Of a stretch of DNA of 64,000 bases, positions 24,001-35,224 are shown piece after piece. Every line of letters begins with the position of its first letter. The first letter of the stretch is position 1. The position numbers and the translations under genes are program-made. The notes beneath the pieces were generated by a model that saw only the letters and a program-made list of their open reading frames with translations, was not told the origin of the DNA and ran no database searches. Source of the stretch: Mangifera indica (Eukaryota; Streptophyta; Magnoliopsida; Sapindales; Anacardiaceae); assembly GCF_011075055.1 (NCBI RefSeq), contig NC_058149.1, forward strand, positions 15,382,449-15,446,448, written 5' to 3'.

Positions 24001-24095
24001 AACAAGTCAAAATTATTACAAGATTACTGGCATTGCAATTATACATTTTGTTCCACTCTTCACAAGCATATTATTGTAGTTGGATAATGTCGAAG
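21051..24095. other. Intergenic region, including the probable AFG1 3' UTR
   Basis: No gene-like frame or splice pattern was found on either strand over 3 kb. A (GT)n run is at about 22696-22718, and two related AT-rich phrases starting GTTATGGAAAG recur near 23312 and 23414. The first 100-200 bases probably belong to the 3' UTR of the upstream gene. Confidence 0.5.
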
Positions 24096-24674
24096 TCATA
24101 TCCTGCAAGGACAATTAGAGTGGAATAAGAAGAAAGAGGAGAGAAGAGCAGGATAAGAGTGAAGAGAAAGAAAAGATACGTACTGGGCATATTCAATGTT
24201 GATTTTTCCAGCAGAGCGGGAGACGGCAGCAAAAGCATCATTGGACAGGAGGATGGTTGCAGGGCAAGGAGATTTGGGGCAGAAATCCACCACCTTCACC
24301 TCAATACTACCACTCTTGCAGGGTTTATCAATGCCACTCAGGCACCTCAATCTGTAACGTCTCCCACAAGCAGCGCCGTTGTCCCACAACCCTTCACTAA
24401 CCGCAACAAACAAATTTCCTGGAGGGAATTGATCTTGACTATTGCCATTACACCTAGTTGCTGCACAAATCACACAAATCAGTAGCTAGTAACCTGTTTG
24501 ACTGAATAAGGTTTTATATTGATCCAATAAATCAAACGTATTTTTCATGGTTCACTCACGCAAGTATGGAGGATTATAAGATGAAGCGGTACCAATATCA
24601 CCAAGAACAAGGCTTACTTCTAAGTTGCTTAATAAGCTCAATACGACTGCCATGATCACAAAGAGTGAGGCCAT
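24096..24674 (-). CDS. EG45-like domain protein / plant natriuretic peptide type, 3 exons, 132 aa
   Basis: Small secreted proteins with an expansin-like double-psi beta-barrel, implicated in water and ion balance. Exons (minus) are 24560-24674, 24184-24460 and 24096-24102. The last exon adds only G-ATA-TGA, giving the usual family ending INIEYAQI. The donor GTACGT at 24183 and acceptor TTGCAG before 24102 are good, so the longer read-through frame is not the real end. Residues 1-25 (MASLFVIMAVVLSLLSNLEV...) form a signal peptide. The core shows TASSYNPPYLPTRCNG, LWDNGAACGRRYRLRCLSG, VKVVDFCPKSPCPATILLS and AFAAVSRSAGKINIEY, with the expected cysteines. Nearest known types are Arabidopsis PNP-A and At4g30380. 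It appears intact. Confidence 0.93.
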
Positions 24675-26658
24675 GATAGTGTTTTAGTGTAAAGCCAGAG
24701 AATAAATGATTAATTGCTTCAAAACTTACTTGTTGGACCCTATTTATAGATGAAGAGGAACGAGTTTCGGTCTCTCTACTTGCCCAAAAAAAAAAACTCT
24801 CTCTCTGTTCGAATAATTTATTTTGTTTTTCCACTTTTAAATTCCTCATAGAAAGTGCAAAGATAAACGTGTACAGAGTGATGGTAATGGGATGAAATGG
24901 ATACTTAGCTTTAGAAGCTAACGGTATTAACCACCTGGCAGTAAACAAGTGAAGTGAGTCATCAACATTCGGAAGTGGGAGTTTTATTTAGTCTGAAATC
25001 CATGAAAGTTGTACATTATGCAACTCTGTTTTCAGTTTAACAATCCTTGTGTATATCCACTACTCTTGGCGACTCCCACAATTTGTAATGTTTATCTCTA
25101 AGGGTGACATAAATTCTTATCTCTAATGTTAGATAGAATTCAGGGTGACGGTGGTCTGAGTTTGATCTGAAAATCTGATAGTGTAATCATCCATGTGTCA
25201 GGTAAAAAAACACGAGAGATGGGAAAAGTAGACCTTGACCTTTAAAACAAGAAGTGTAACTCCTTGCTTCTTTCAGAATGGAACATACTACTCACAAAAT
25301 TTCTTCATGGAACAGAATAAACATGGTCGCAATTCCCTCCTAGAGAGAGAATCAGTCAGACAAACGATGAGTTTTGATAGATTGGACTTAGGCCTCAACA
25401 TAGTTGGGACTTTACTTAATTACTAATAATGGGGTGGATTTAGCCAAACCTCAATTTTACGTTATTTGAATTTGATTCGACATAAAAAGAGTTAAACTTA
25501 AGTATACACTTGAGTTTAATAATTTTTTAAGACTTGAACTTGAGTTTGAATTTAATATGATAGTTGATACTTGAACCTAACTGATACAAGCTTGATACTA
25601 TAAATACGAGCTTAATAAACTCAGGGTATGTTCAATTTAAGTAATATTTTATTATAAAAAATAAAAGATTACCTCACAAATAGAATACTAATATAAATTA
25701 TTACTATATTTAAAAAAATTTAGTATATATAAATAATTATTGTATTTAGTTTAATGTAATAAAAATATACTAATACATTATTTTACTTGAATATCTAAAA
25801 TATTTTTTTATATTACATAGTATATTAATTAAAAATGAGGACCTAAAAAATTAATAAACAAATAAAATTATAATAAAATCAAGACTGCCATATTAATATT
25901 TTTATATTTAAAGTAAATGTGGTAATAGAATACATTATCATTGTTAATACAAAATTATCAAAATATTTTATTACCTAATAACATAAATAAAATAATAAAA
26001 AATATATTACTAAAATAATTTTTAATTACCCTTATAAGGTGTTTGGTTGAGAGAATTAAATATTACCAATAATGATGTGACACGTAATATAATAATAATT
26101 TGATTACTACATTTACTTTAAGTATTAAAACAAGGTAATCTTGATTTTTATTATAATTATATATTTATTTATTAATTTTTTAAAAAAAATAATTTCATTT
26201 TCAATTAATTTAACAAATAATATAAATAATATTTTAGAATAATTATATTCAAAAACATTTAAGTAAAATAATTTACTGATATTTTTTTATTACCTCTAAT
26301 CAAATATAATAATTATTTATATAAATTAAATTTTATCAAATATATTAATAATTTATATCCATATTAAAGATTAAAAAATATTAATATATTATTTTACTTA
26401 AATTTTATTGTATATAATTATTTAAAAATATTTTTTACATTATTTATCATATTAATTAAAAATAAGGTTATTTTTATCTTAAAAATTAATAAATAAAATT
26501 ATAATTATAATAAAATTAAAATTATCTTAATAATTTTTTAATAATTAAAGTGAATCAACCAACCCCCTTGCAACAAAATATTATTGCTTCGATAAATTAT
26601 ATAATAAAATCACATTGTATCGTACTGTTCATGTAACACAAAACGTCATTTAAAATTA
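24675..26658. other. Upstream region of the EG45-like gene, then very AT-rich repeat DNA
   Basis: The first few hundred bases should contain the EG45-like promoter. From about 25430 the sequence becomes extremely AT-rich with no coding content. The part at 26030-26420 shares ordered phrases (TTTGATTA, TTAAGTATTAAAA, TTAACAAATAA, ATTTAAGTAAAATAAT, AATAATTATTTAT) with 55830-56090, so both are copies of one AT-rich repeat family. Confidence 0.55.
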
Positions 26659-27447
26659 GGCCAAACGACTATTTCCCACCCAAGATATGATGTAATGACA
26701 AGTTTCCACCTTTTAACTATGGAAACACCAAATACCCACCCATGGCCGATTAAATTTAACAAAACTCTAACGGTGTTAAATTTAATCTTATTTTCCCCCC
26801 TAAAAGTTTAAAACTAACATTTTTTCCCTAAGCTAAGTTTGAAAAGATCGCATTCCCCCCTAGGGTTTATTTCCAAACCCTTTCACTTTCTCTGGCGCCA
26901 TCGTCGACCGTCTTCCCCTCCCGACGGTTTCTCTTCCACTGACGGCCCCCTTCAACTTCACCCCAACCCATTCGACACAGAGATACGTCGTCTGGGAAGA
27001 CGATCGTCTTCCCAGATGAAGACGACTCGTCTTCCCAGACGACGACCAGTTCTTCGTCTTCCTCGACGAAGTTCTTTGTCTTCCACGGCTTCTCCGATAT
27101 CGATCGGACGTCCAAATGGGAAAAAAGAGATCGCCAACAGGAGAGGATGCTTCAGGAGGGAGAGGTTGTCGGCAATAGAGTTGGAGATTTCAAACGAAAC
27201 CCTAGGGTGAAACTGTGATTTTTTAAAACTTAGGGTGGAGGAAATTTTTGGTTTTTAAAGTTTAGAGGGGCAAAAGTAGATTCTATTTTAGTTTATTTTT
27301 AATATTATAGAGAAAATAACGATTTTACCCTTACCACCGTTAGAGTTTTATTAAATTTAACTAGCCATGGGTGGGTGTTTGATGTTTCCATAGTTAAAGG
27401 GTGGAAACTTGTCATTACAGCATACATTGGGTGGGAAATAGTGTTTT
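26659..27447. mobile_element. Long-TIR Mutator-like MITE family, copy 1 (789 bp)
   Basis: Starts GGCCAAACGACTATTTCCCA and ends, inverted, with TGGGTGGGAAATAGT; the outermost right bases are eroded. The inverted arms run for more than 100 bp (CTATGGAAACACCAAATACC at the left, GGGTGTTTGATGTTTCCATA at the right). The centre is unusually GC-rich and full of GTCTTCC and GAAGAC phrases (26990-27090). It gives an open but probably meaningless frame. Copies elsewhere show 9-bp target duplications. Confidence 0.85.
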
Positions 27448-27539
27448 TTATTTTGTTTAGGGAAATTATTAAAAATAGGCAAAATTAAAGGGGTCAAAGC
27501 GAAATTGCCCAAAAAATTTAGATTTAAGCAAAAATACCC

Positions 27540-28680
27540 AGGTTTTGTGAAATGACGAAACTGGCCCCATATATAAAGTCAGCAAATTTTCATTGTACAA
27601 GCGATAGAAAATTCCAAAGCTTCCCACATCCCACGGCGAGCGTCATTTCCGCCGATTTTCTTTAGTTCCGGCAACCGCAAATGGCAAATAAGGTTAGTAT
27701 ATCTCCTGTAATCTTTTTTGGATCAAGTTATTGCTGATATTATTGAGATTTGATTGAGAATTTTGGGTTTGAAATTTTAGGGTTTACGGTTTGAACAATG
27801 CTTAAATATTCCGATTGTGGTTGTTTTGGTTGAATTGATTGAGGGGTTTTATGTTATACAACGTCTAGCTTTGATGTATGTGAAAATCGGAGGTCGAAAC
27901 GACCAAAATTTGGTCGAAAATGGCTGGCAAATGGATTGGCAGTCTTGTTGTGGGAACGGCGTTTCCCACGGCAAGACGAATTTTCCCACGACAGCATATT
28001 GGGCATGGTTAGTTGGGGGGTAAAGTGGGTTTTTTAAAACATTGGGGTGTCGGGGAAATGCTTAGCCCACATCAGGTTTTTATGAAATTTCGCACGTTGT
28101 CGTGGGAAAAGTGAAATTACGAAACTACCCCCCTTTATATTCACAGCAAAATTTCACTTCTTCCCACGGTATTTCAGCGTTTTCACTGTGCATTTCCACG
28201 AAAATTCCAAAAGCTTTCCACCTCCCACGGCAAAGGTCATTTCCGGAGATTTTCTTGCTTTCCGGCAACCGCAAATGGCAAAGAAGGTTAGTATATCTCC
28301 CGTAATCTTGTTTGGATCAAGTTATTGCTGATATTATTGAGATTTGATTGAGAATTTTGGGTTTGAAATTTTAGGGTTTACGGTTTGAACAATGCTTAAA
28401 ATGTTTCGATTTTTGGTTGTTTTGGTTGAATTGATTGAGGGGTTTTATGTTATACAACGTCTAGCTTTGATGTATGTGAAAATCGGAGGTCGAAACGACC
28501 AAAATTTGGCCGAAAATGGCTGTCGAATGAATCGGCAGTCTTGCCGTGGGAACGGCGTTTCCCACGGCAAGACGAATTTTCCCACAGCAGCGTATTTTGC
28601 ATGGTTAGTTGGGGGTAAACTGGGTTTTTTAAAATGTTGGGGAGCTGGATGAGATTTGTTACAACACAGCTGGTTTTTTG
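27540..28680 (+). repeat. Direct duplication of about 594 bp in the left arm of the MULE
   Basis: Two copies (about 27540-28050 and 28085-28650) are offset by 594 bases. Each has TCCGGCAACCGCAAATGGCA, then AAG followed by GTTAGTATATCTCC, which looks like a tiny first exon (ATG GCA AAx AAG) with a donor site, and a later CTTGCCGTGGGAA / TTCCCACGGCAAG hairpin. ORFs of 68-87 codons here are shared by both copies but match no known protein. Confidence 0.8.
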
Positions 28681-28984
28681 GAAATTTATCATATAACGGT
28701 GGACCTTTTAATTAAAGAATTTTCATGAGGGGTTAAATTGAGAATTTTCTTATCTACGGTTTCTGATCGTGTAGTTTTCGAATTTTATATCCGTTTTTTC
28801 TGTTTTAGGTGTTTCTATATGTATTTTTCAAATTTTAAATTCGAGTTTTCAAATTTTGTTGCTTTTTGACACAACTTACGATGTAACGACGTCATTTCAA
28901 CTTAATATTTCGATTTTTTCGATTATAGGATATATCGATTCGTTTTTTTCAATTTTTCAAATGATTTTTCGGTTAGCGACATTC

Positions 28985-30130
28985 ATAGGTATTTTAACTG
29001 ATAGAGTTCGAATTTCAGTTCCGTTTTTTCGAATTTCACAATTTCAGGATATACTGATTCGTATTTTGAAGATTTCTGATCGATTTTTCGATTATCGTCA
29101 CTTTAAGGTATTTCAACGTATAAAATTCGAACTTCAGTTCCGTTTTTCCGAATTTCACCATTTTAGGATATATCAATTCGTATTTTTACGAGTTCCGAAC
29201 GATTTTCTGATTATTGTCACTTTAAGGTATTTCAACGTATAGAAATCGAATTTCAACTCCGTTTTTTCGAATTTCACCATTTCAGGATATATCGAATCGT
29301 ATTTTCACGATCTCTGAACGATTTTTCAATTATCGTCACTTTAAGGTATTTCAGTGTATAGAATTCGAATTTCAGTTCCGTTTTTTCGAATTTCACCATT
29401 TTAGAATATATCGATTCGTATTTTCACGATTTCCGAACGATTCTTCGAGTATCGTCACTTTAAGGTATTTCAACGTGTAGAATTCGAATTTCAGTTTCAT
29501 TTTTTTGAATTTCTCCATTTTAGGATATATCGATTCGTATTTTCACGATTTTTGAATGATTTTTCGAGTATCGTCACTTTAAGGTATTTCAACGTATAGA
29601 ATTCGAATTTCAGTTCCGTTTTTTCAAATTTAACCATTTTAAGAAATATCGATTCGTATTTTCAAGATTTCTGAACCATTTTCTGATTATCGTCACTTTA
29701 AGGTATTTCAACGTATAGAATTTGAATTTCAGTTTCGTTTTTTCGAATTTCACCATTTTAGGATATATCGATTCGTATTTTTAAGATTTTCGAACGATTT
29801 TTTGATTATCGTGATTTTAAGGTATTTCAATGTATAGAATTCGAATTTCAGTTCCGTTTTTTCGAATTTCACCATTTTAGGATATATCGATTCGTATTTT
29901 CACGATTTTCAAATGATTTTTCGAGTATCGTCACTTAAAGGTATTTCAACGTATAGAATTCGAATTTTAGTTCCGTTTTTTTGAATTTCACATTTTAGGA
30001 TATATCGATTCGTATTTTCAAAATTTTCGAACAATTTTCTCATTATCGTCATTTTAAGGTATTTCAACCTATAAAATTTGAATTTCAGTCTCGTTTTTTC
30101 TTTTTTTCGTCATTTCAGGATAACTTAATT
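28985..30130. repeat. 119-bp tandem array, about 9-10 copies
   Basis: The landmarks TTTAAGGTATTTCAACGTAT, GAATTCGAATTTCAGTTCCG, TCGAATTTCACCATTTTAGG and ATATATCGATTCGTATTTTC recur every 118-120 bases. Copies differ by scattered substitutions and small indels. The array lies inside the MULE, directly beside the truncated transposase. Confidence 0.92.
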
Positions 30131-30200
30131 CATATTTTGTTATTTTCGATCGATTTTTCGATTGTTAACATTCTACGGAAGTTGAACGTATAGAACTCGA

Positions 30201-31322
30201 ATTGATAGCCCAATTTCTTGCCCGCCAAGCCTGTGAGTAGGAAATATCAATTTTATATCGATCGGCGATGTCCACAATTATTTCTTTAGACCGATAAATT
30301 TGATCAATCATCACAAACTTTGATCTCATTAATTGACCTAAAGCTCGGGCCCCAGCTTGTCTGTGATGTGGCATAATTTGATCAACTAAACATGTGTGGG
30401 TAGGATTCATAGAGTTGATCCCCCACACATCACCGACAGTGGACTTGGTTGCATGTATATACCACTTGCAATTTTCAGCCTTGCACTTAATTTCCCACTG
30501 TTTCTTGTCAGACTTTTTGACACCAAATTGAAATCATTTAAGTAAGGCGAATTGCATCACGGCGTCTTTCAATTGGACTTTATTATGAAAAATATCACCA
30601 ATCTTGATACCATTCTCCTCTCGGATTGATCTGGAACCACTTGATGATGCTGATGGCTGTGGAGGAAAATCAAGAAGCCGTCTAAATGGATTAGTGGGGA
30701 CATTGTCAAAAAATGGCCCAGAATAATTTCCACCACCTGAAGTAGGATCTTCAAGCTGCAAACTATCCATACCCTCGATAACTGATGTCATATACTCAGA
30801 CTCTACATCTTCTGAAGGAATGTCGGGCATATCATTTCCATCAAAGTCACCCTAATAGGGAACTATATCTTTTTCTCCATGAGCCCATGAGTTTGCAATA
30901 TACAACGGGTCATTACTGAAATTAATCAACTTTTTCAAATCGTATTCTTTTTCGACCCAACTACTTTCTTTTTCATCTTCATCTTCATCTTCTCCCTTAT
31001 GCCCTTCAATTGGGGTACATGTAACAAAAACAGGAATACATTCCTAAAAGTAATGGGACATATCAAGAAGTCCCTGGACATCTTCATCATTTTGGATCTA
31101 GATGGGGCAGTCGAGCTCAATTTTTCTTAGCTTCATTGATACTTGAATGTAGTTTTTCATTGGATCAATACTGCAAGACTCCGTCAAAAACTCAATAAAT
31201 CCCTCGAATGTTGTTCCATAAGGGATTTTAATCAATTGTTTGGCTCCTCCAACATATTTCATTGTGTTGTTGCGACCTTAAATCCATTCTCTCTGGTAAC
31301 GAACCGATGCATAACCATCCAT
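30201..31322 (-). pseudogene. MuDR-type transposase, N-terminal part only
   Basis: One minus-strand frame from ATG 31322 (MDGYASVRYQREW) to 30201 reads through five in-frame stops without a frameshift. Recognisable text includes KYVGGAKQLIKIPYG, FVTCTPIEG, an acidic linker, GIKIGDIFHNKVQLKDAV, then WEIKCKAENCKWYIHATKS and INSMNPTHTC, the zinc-binding region of MuDR transposases. It then reaches IDISYSQAWRARNWAI. The DDE catalytic domain that should follow is replaced by the 119-bp array. It cannot be active. Confidence 0.88.
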
Positions 31323-31639
31323 TTTAATTATCAATCCTGCAATGACAGGTTTTTGAAGATAATTATTCATTTATAATTAAAAAAAAACAATAATAACTAT
31401 GTAAATCAGTCGTACAATTATTAATAATTAAAAAAAACTCATCATATTTTTCTAATATTTTATTTATCCCCCTATAATTATTTAACAATTTATATAACAA
31501 TTTATATGACACTTTCGTATGTTATGTTATATCAAAATGCATCTATCTGTTTGTAACGTTCCATTTAAAACGTTTTTATAATATCTATACTTTGAAATAG
31601 ATATTCAAATTCTATACTTGAAATACTTTAAAATGTCAA

Positions 31640-31950
31640 TAATAAAAAATTTCTTCAGAAATCTGAAAAATACTAGTGGATATATCCTAAAACGGTGAAA
31701 TTCAAAAAAACAGAACTGAAATTTGAATCCTAAAAGTTGAAATACCATAGAATGACAACAATCAAAAAATTCTTCAAAAATCTGAAAAATACGAATCGAT
31801 ATATCCTAAAGCGATGAAATTCGAAATAACAAAACTGAAATTCAGAATCTAAAAGTTGAAATACCCTAGTATGACAACAATCGAAAAATTCTTCATAAAT
31901 CTAGAAAATGTGCATTGATATATCCTAAAGCAGTGAAACTCGAAAAAACC
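31640..31950. repeat. Inverted, diverged copies of the 119-bp unit (about 2.6)
   Basis: Reading in the opposite sense to 28985-30130: GATATATCCTAAA, GTGAAATTC, GAACTGAAATTTGAATC, GTTGAAATACC and AATACGAATCGATATATCC recur at about 120-base spacing. The transposase remnant therefore sits between oppositely oriented relatives of one satellite-like unit. Confidence 0.8.
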
Positions 31951-32114
31951 TATAATTTCAATTATAATGCACCTACAATGTTTAATATGAAAATGCGCCC
32001 TAATTTTAATAACATTTCATTTGACCCCTCAATTATCTCTTTATTTATTTAACACTCTTGTATGTTGTCTTGTATCAAATCAATACCTATCTATTTTTAA
32101 CATATTATATAAAT

Positions 32115-33445
32115 CCTGTGTATATTGTAAAAGATCTAAAACCCCCATAACAATGTCAAATATCTAAAAACCCCCCGTATTTATCCTAAATTACATTTAA
32201 CCCCCCATACTTATCAAATATTGCATTTAACCCCCATATTATGACATAAAAACTAGACTTAACATATAAAATTAAGTTTTAGGCTAAGATTGGCATAAAT
32301 ACCTTTTTTTGATGAATAGTATTTTTTCGAGTCGAATTCAAAAATACAAACTTCTTTCGTCCGAACGAATCCCTACTAATTGATGTTGAAAAAAAAATGA
32401 AAGTGAGAGTGAGTGTTTGAGTGATATGAGAAGTGTGTGTAAATAAAATGAGTGAGGAGAGTTTATATAGATGAGGGGAAGAGTAATTTTGACATTTTAG
32501 AAAAAGTAATGAAATAAATAAATAAATATGAAAATGTCTTTATAATGTAAAATATCCAAAAAATCCCCATATTTATCCTAAATTATATTTAACCCCCCAT
32601 ACTTGTCAAACATTCATGTAACCCCTATATTATGACATAAAAACTAGACTTAACAAATAAAATTAAGTTTTAGGTTAAGATTGACATAAATACCTTTTTT
32701 TGATGAATAATATTTTTTCGAATCGAATTTAGAAATACGAACTTCTTTCGTCCGAACGAATCCCTACTAATTGATATTGAAAAAAAATGAGAGTAAGAGT
32801 GAGTGTTTGAGTGATATGAGAAGTGTGTGTAAATAAAATGAGTGAGGAGAATTTATATAGATGAGGGGAAGTGTAATTTTGACATTTTAGAAAAAGTAAT
32901 GAAATAAATAAATAAATATGAAAATGCCTTTATAATGTAAAATATCCAAAAACTCCTCATATTTATCCTAAATTTCATTTAACCTCTCATACTTGTCAAA
33001 CATTATTTTAACCCCCATATTATGACATAAAAACTAGACTTAACAAATAAAATTAAGTTTTAGGCTAAGATTGGTATAAATATCTTTTTTCGATGAATAG
33101 TATTTTTTCGAGTCGAATTTAGAAATACGAACTTCTTTCGTCCGAACGAATCCCTACTAATTGATGTTGAAAAAAAAATGAAAGTGAGAGTGAGTGTTTG
33201 AGTGATATGAGAAGTGTGTGTAAATAAAATGAGTGAGGAGGGTTTATATAGATGAGGGGAAGGGTAATTTTGATATTTTAGAAAAAGTAATGAAATAAAT
33301 AAATAAATATGAAAATGTCTTTATAATGTAAAATATCTAAAAACCCCCCATATTTATCTTAAATTACATTTAAACCCCATAGTGAGTGAGGAGAGTTATA
33401 TAAATGAAGGGAATGGTAATTTTGATATTTTAGAAAAAGTTTAAA
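32115..33445. repeat. About 390-bp tandem array, three copies plus fragments
   Basis: AACTAGACTTAACA starts at 32251, 32642 and 33032, a period of 390-391. Other shared phrases are CTTCTTTCGTCCGAACGAAT, GAGTGTTTGAGTGATATGAG and GTGTGTGTAAATAAAATGAG. A partial copy is at 33365-33445, cut by the MITE at 33459, with another fragment at 33925-34060. Confidence 0.9.
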
Positions 33446-33458
33446 ATAAATAAATAAA

Positions 33459-33919
33459 AGCCAAACGACTATTTCCCACCCAAGGTTTGTTGTTTTCTCA
33501 AAAGTCCCCCCTTTAACTATGGAAACACCAAACACCCACCCATGGCCGGTTAGATTTAACCAAACCCTAACTGTGGTAGGGGTAAAATCGTCATTTTTGC
33601 TATAATATTAAAAATAAACTAAAATAGAATCTAATTTTGCCCCCCTAAACTTTAAAAACTAAAATTTTCCCCCAGCTTAAGTTTTAAAAAATGGCAGTTT
33701 CACCCTAGGGTTTGGTTTTGAAATCTCCGGCGACTGTTCCGGCTCCATTGCCGACGGCCTCTCCCTCCCGAAGCAACCTCTCCTTCCGGCGAATGTTTTC
33801 CTCCCATTTGGAGGATCGATCGGCGTCGGCTTGACCTTGGGAGACGAAAAACTTCATCGGGGAAGACGAAAAACTTTTGAGAAAACATCAAACCTTGGGT
33901 GGGAAATAGTCGTTTGGCC
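33459..33919. mobile_element. Long-TIR MITE family, copy 2 (461 bp), nested in the MULE
   Basis: Ends (A/G)GCCAAACGACTATTTCCC and, at the right, GGGAAATAGTCGTTTGGCC. The 9-bp target duplication ATAAATAAA (33450-33458 and 33920-33928) lies in low-complexity sequence. The element interrupts the 390-bp array, so it is younger than the MULE's internal duplication. Confidence 0.85.
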
Positions 33920-34507
33920 ATAAATAAATATCAAAATGCCTTTATAATGTAAAATATCTAAAAACCCCTCATATTTATCTAAAATTACATTTAACCCCCA
34001 TAGTGAGTGGGAGAGTTATATAAATATGAGGGGAAGGGTAATTTTGGTATTCAAAAAAAGTCATAGGCATTTTTTGTTGGAACAGTGATTTTGGGCATTT
34101 TGGCTTGGAAATAGTGATTTTGGGCATTTTTGCTTAGTGGGAGGGCATTTTGGCCATTTTTTAAAATTTCCCTTTTGTTTATATAGACAAGTTACTTAGG
34201 ATTCTACCAAATCAAGAACCCTTATAACTGGAGCTTGAGCTCGGCAGTGCACAACACACTTCGTGGCTTGTGTGGGAGCCTAAATTCTAAAACTAGATGA
34301 TGAGATAGCCAACCACAGAATGGTTAATTGATTTAATTAAATATTTTGGCTAATATTTTTCATTTTTATTTACATCTTCACTTTAGGAGAGAATATAATA
34401 TAAAATAGGTAAGTGGGTTGGAAAAGATTATTTGAATATATCCTTTAAACTTTGAAAGAAATCAATAAATGTTCTAATTATTTTCTCCCATTTTATCATT
34501 TTATATT

Positions 34508-35215
34508 GGCCAAAGGGTTTATTCCCACCCAAAATATCATCTTATCTCAAGTTATCATTCCTTAACTTTAAAAATCCTAAATACTCACATATAAATAGTT
34601 AAAATTAGTGGTTTAGAGGTAAAATCGTTATTTTATCTGTAATATTAAAAACAAACTAAAATTTAATCTTCTTTTCCCCTCTAAATCTTAAAAATTAAAA
34701 GTTTTTTCTTAATTCAAGTTTTAAAAAACTGACATTTCTTTCTTAGGATTAATTTCCAGATTTTTGATGTCAAATCTGATGTCATCACTTGTGATGAATG
34801 TTTCCCGATACCTCGTTTCTCTCTGATGACCAAGTTTCTCTCTTTTGAAGGCTTGGACGACGACGATTGACACCAGAAATAACTCTCAGCTTTGTCATCA
34901 CCAATGAAACATTGTCTCTTAATGGGTTTAAGACTGTCAACCAAAATGGAAGATGGTGAGGGAGCGACCGCCAAAGAAGCGTAGAAGATAGTGTTATAAT
35001 TTGAAAACTAAACCCTAGGGGGAGAAATTCTATTTTTTAAAATTTGACTTTTGAGAGAAATTATTAGTTTTTAGAGTTTAGAGGAGAAAAAAATAAAATT
35101 TTAAGGAGTTAGAGTTTCGTTAATTTTAACTACTCAAATGTGGATAAATAGCTTCAAAATTAAGGGGTGGAAACTGAGATTTAAGGATACATTGGGTGCG
35201 AACAGTCGTTGGGCC
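34508..35215. mobile_element. Long-TIR MITE family, copy 3 (708 bp)
   Basis: Starts GGCCAAAGGGTTTATTCCCA and ends ATTGGGTGCGAACAGTCG-TTGGGCC. The 9-bp target duplication TTTTATATT is perfect (34499-34507 and 35216-35224). This is the clearest Mutator-type signature of the family here. It lies about 570 bp upstream of the BT1-like start codon. Confidence 0.9.
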
Positions 35216-35224
35216 TTTTATATT

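Larger units (their letters stand above)
27460..34172 (-). mobile_element. Mutator-like element (MULE), 6.7 kb, defective
   Basis: It starts GGGAAATTATTAAAAATAGG, and its right end, read inward, starts GGGAAATTTTAAAAAATGGC. The 9-bp target duplication TTTTGTTTA is perfect (27451-27459 and 34173-34181), as expected for Mutator. Contents from left to right: a duplicated unit of about 594 bp, a 119-bp tandem array, the N-terminal part of a MuDR-type transposase on the minus strand with five stops, inverted relatives of the 119-bp unit, and an array of about 390 bp interrupted by a smaller MITE. The catalytic part of the transposase is absent. Target site and ends show it moved as one unit. Confidence 0.88.

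Noticed and set aside
24096..24183. Longer C-terminus of the EG45-like protein (YVSFLSLHSYPALL...)
   Set aside because: It is intron sequence. A good GTACGT donor and TTGCAG acceptor give the family-typical short ending.
26839..27210. 123-codon Arg/Pro/Ser-rich ORF on the plus strand
   Set aside because: It spans the GC-rich centre of a MITE and reads like low-complexity sequence. The opposite strand is open as well.
27817..28652. Two similar ORFs of 68-86 codons as a new duplicated gene pair
   Set aside because: They lie inside the direct duplication of a MULE arm, match no family, and one frame is shifted relative to the hairpin region. Treated as repeat sequence.
28985..30130. Tandem array as a CRISPR-like structure
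   Set aside because: The repeats are contiguous 119-bp units without unique spacers, in a plant genome and within a MULE.
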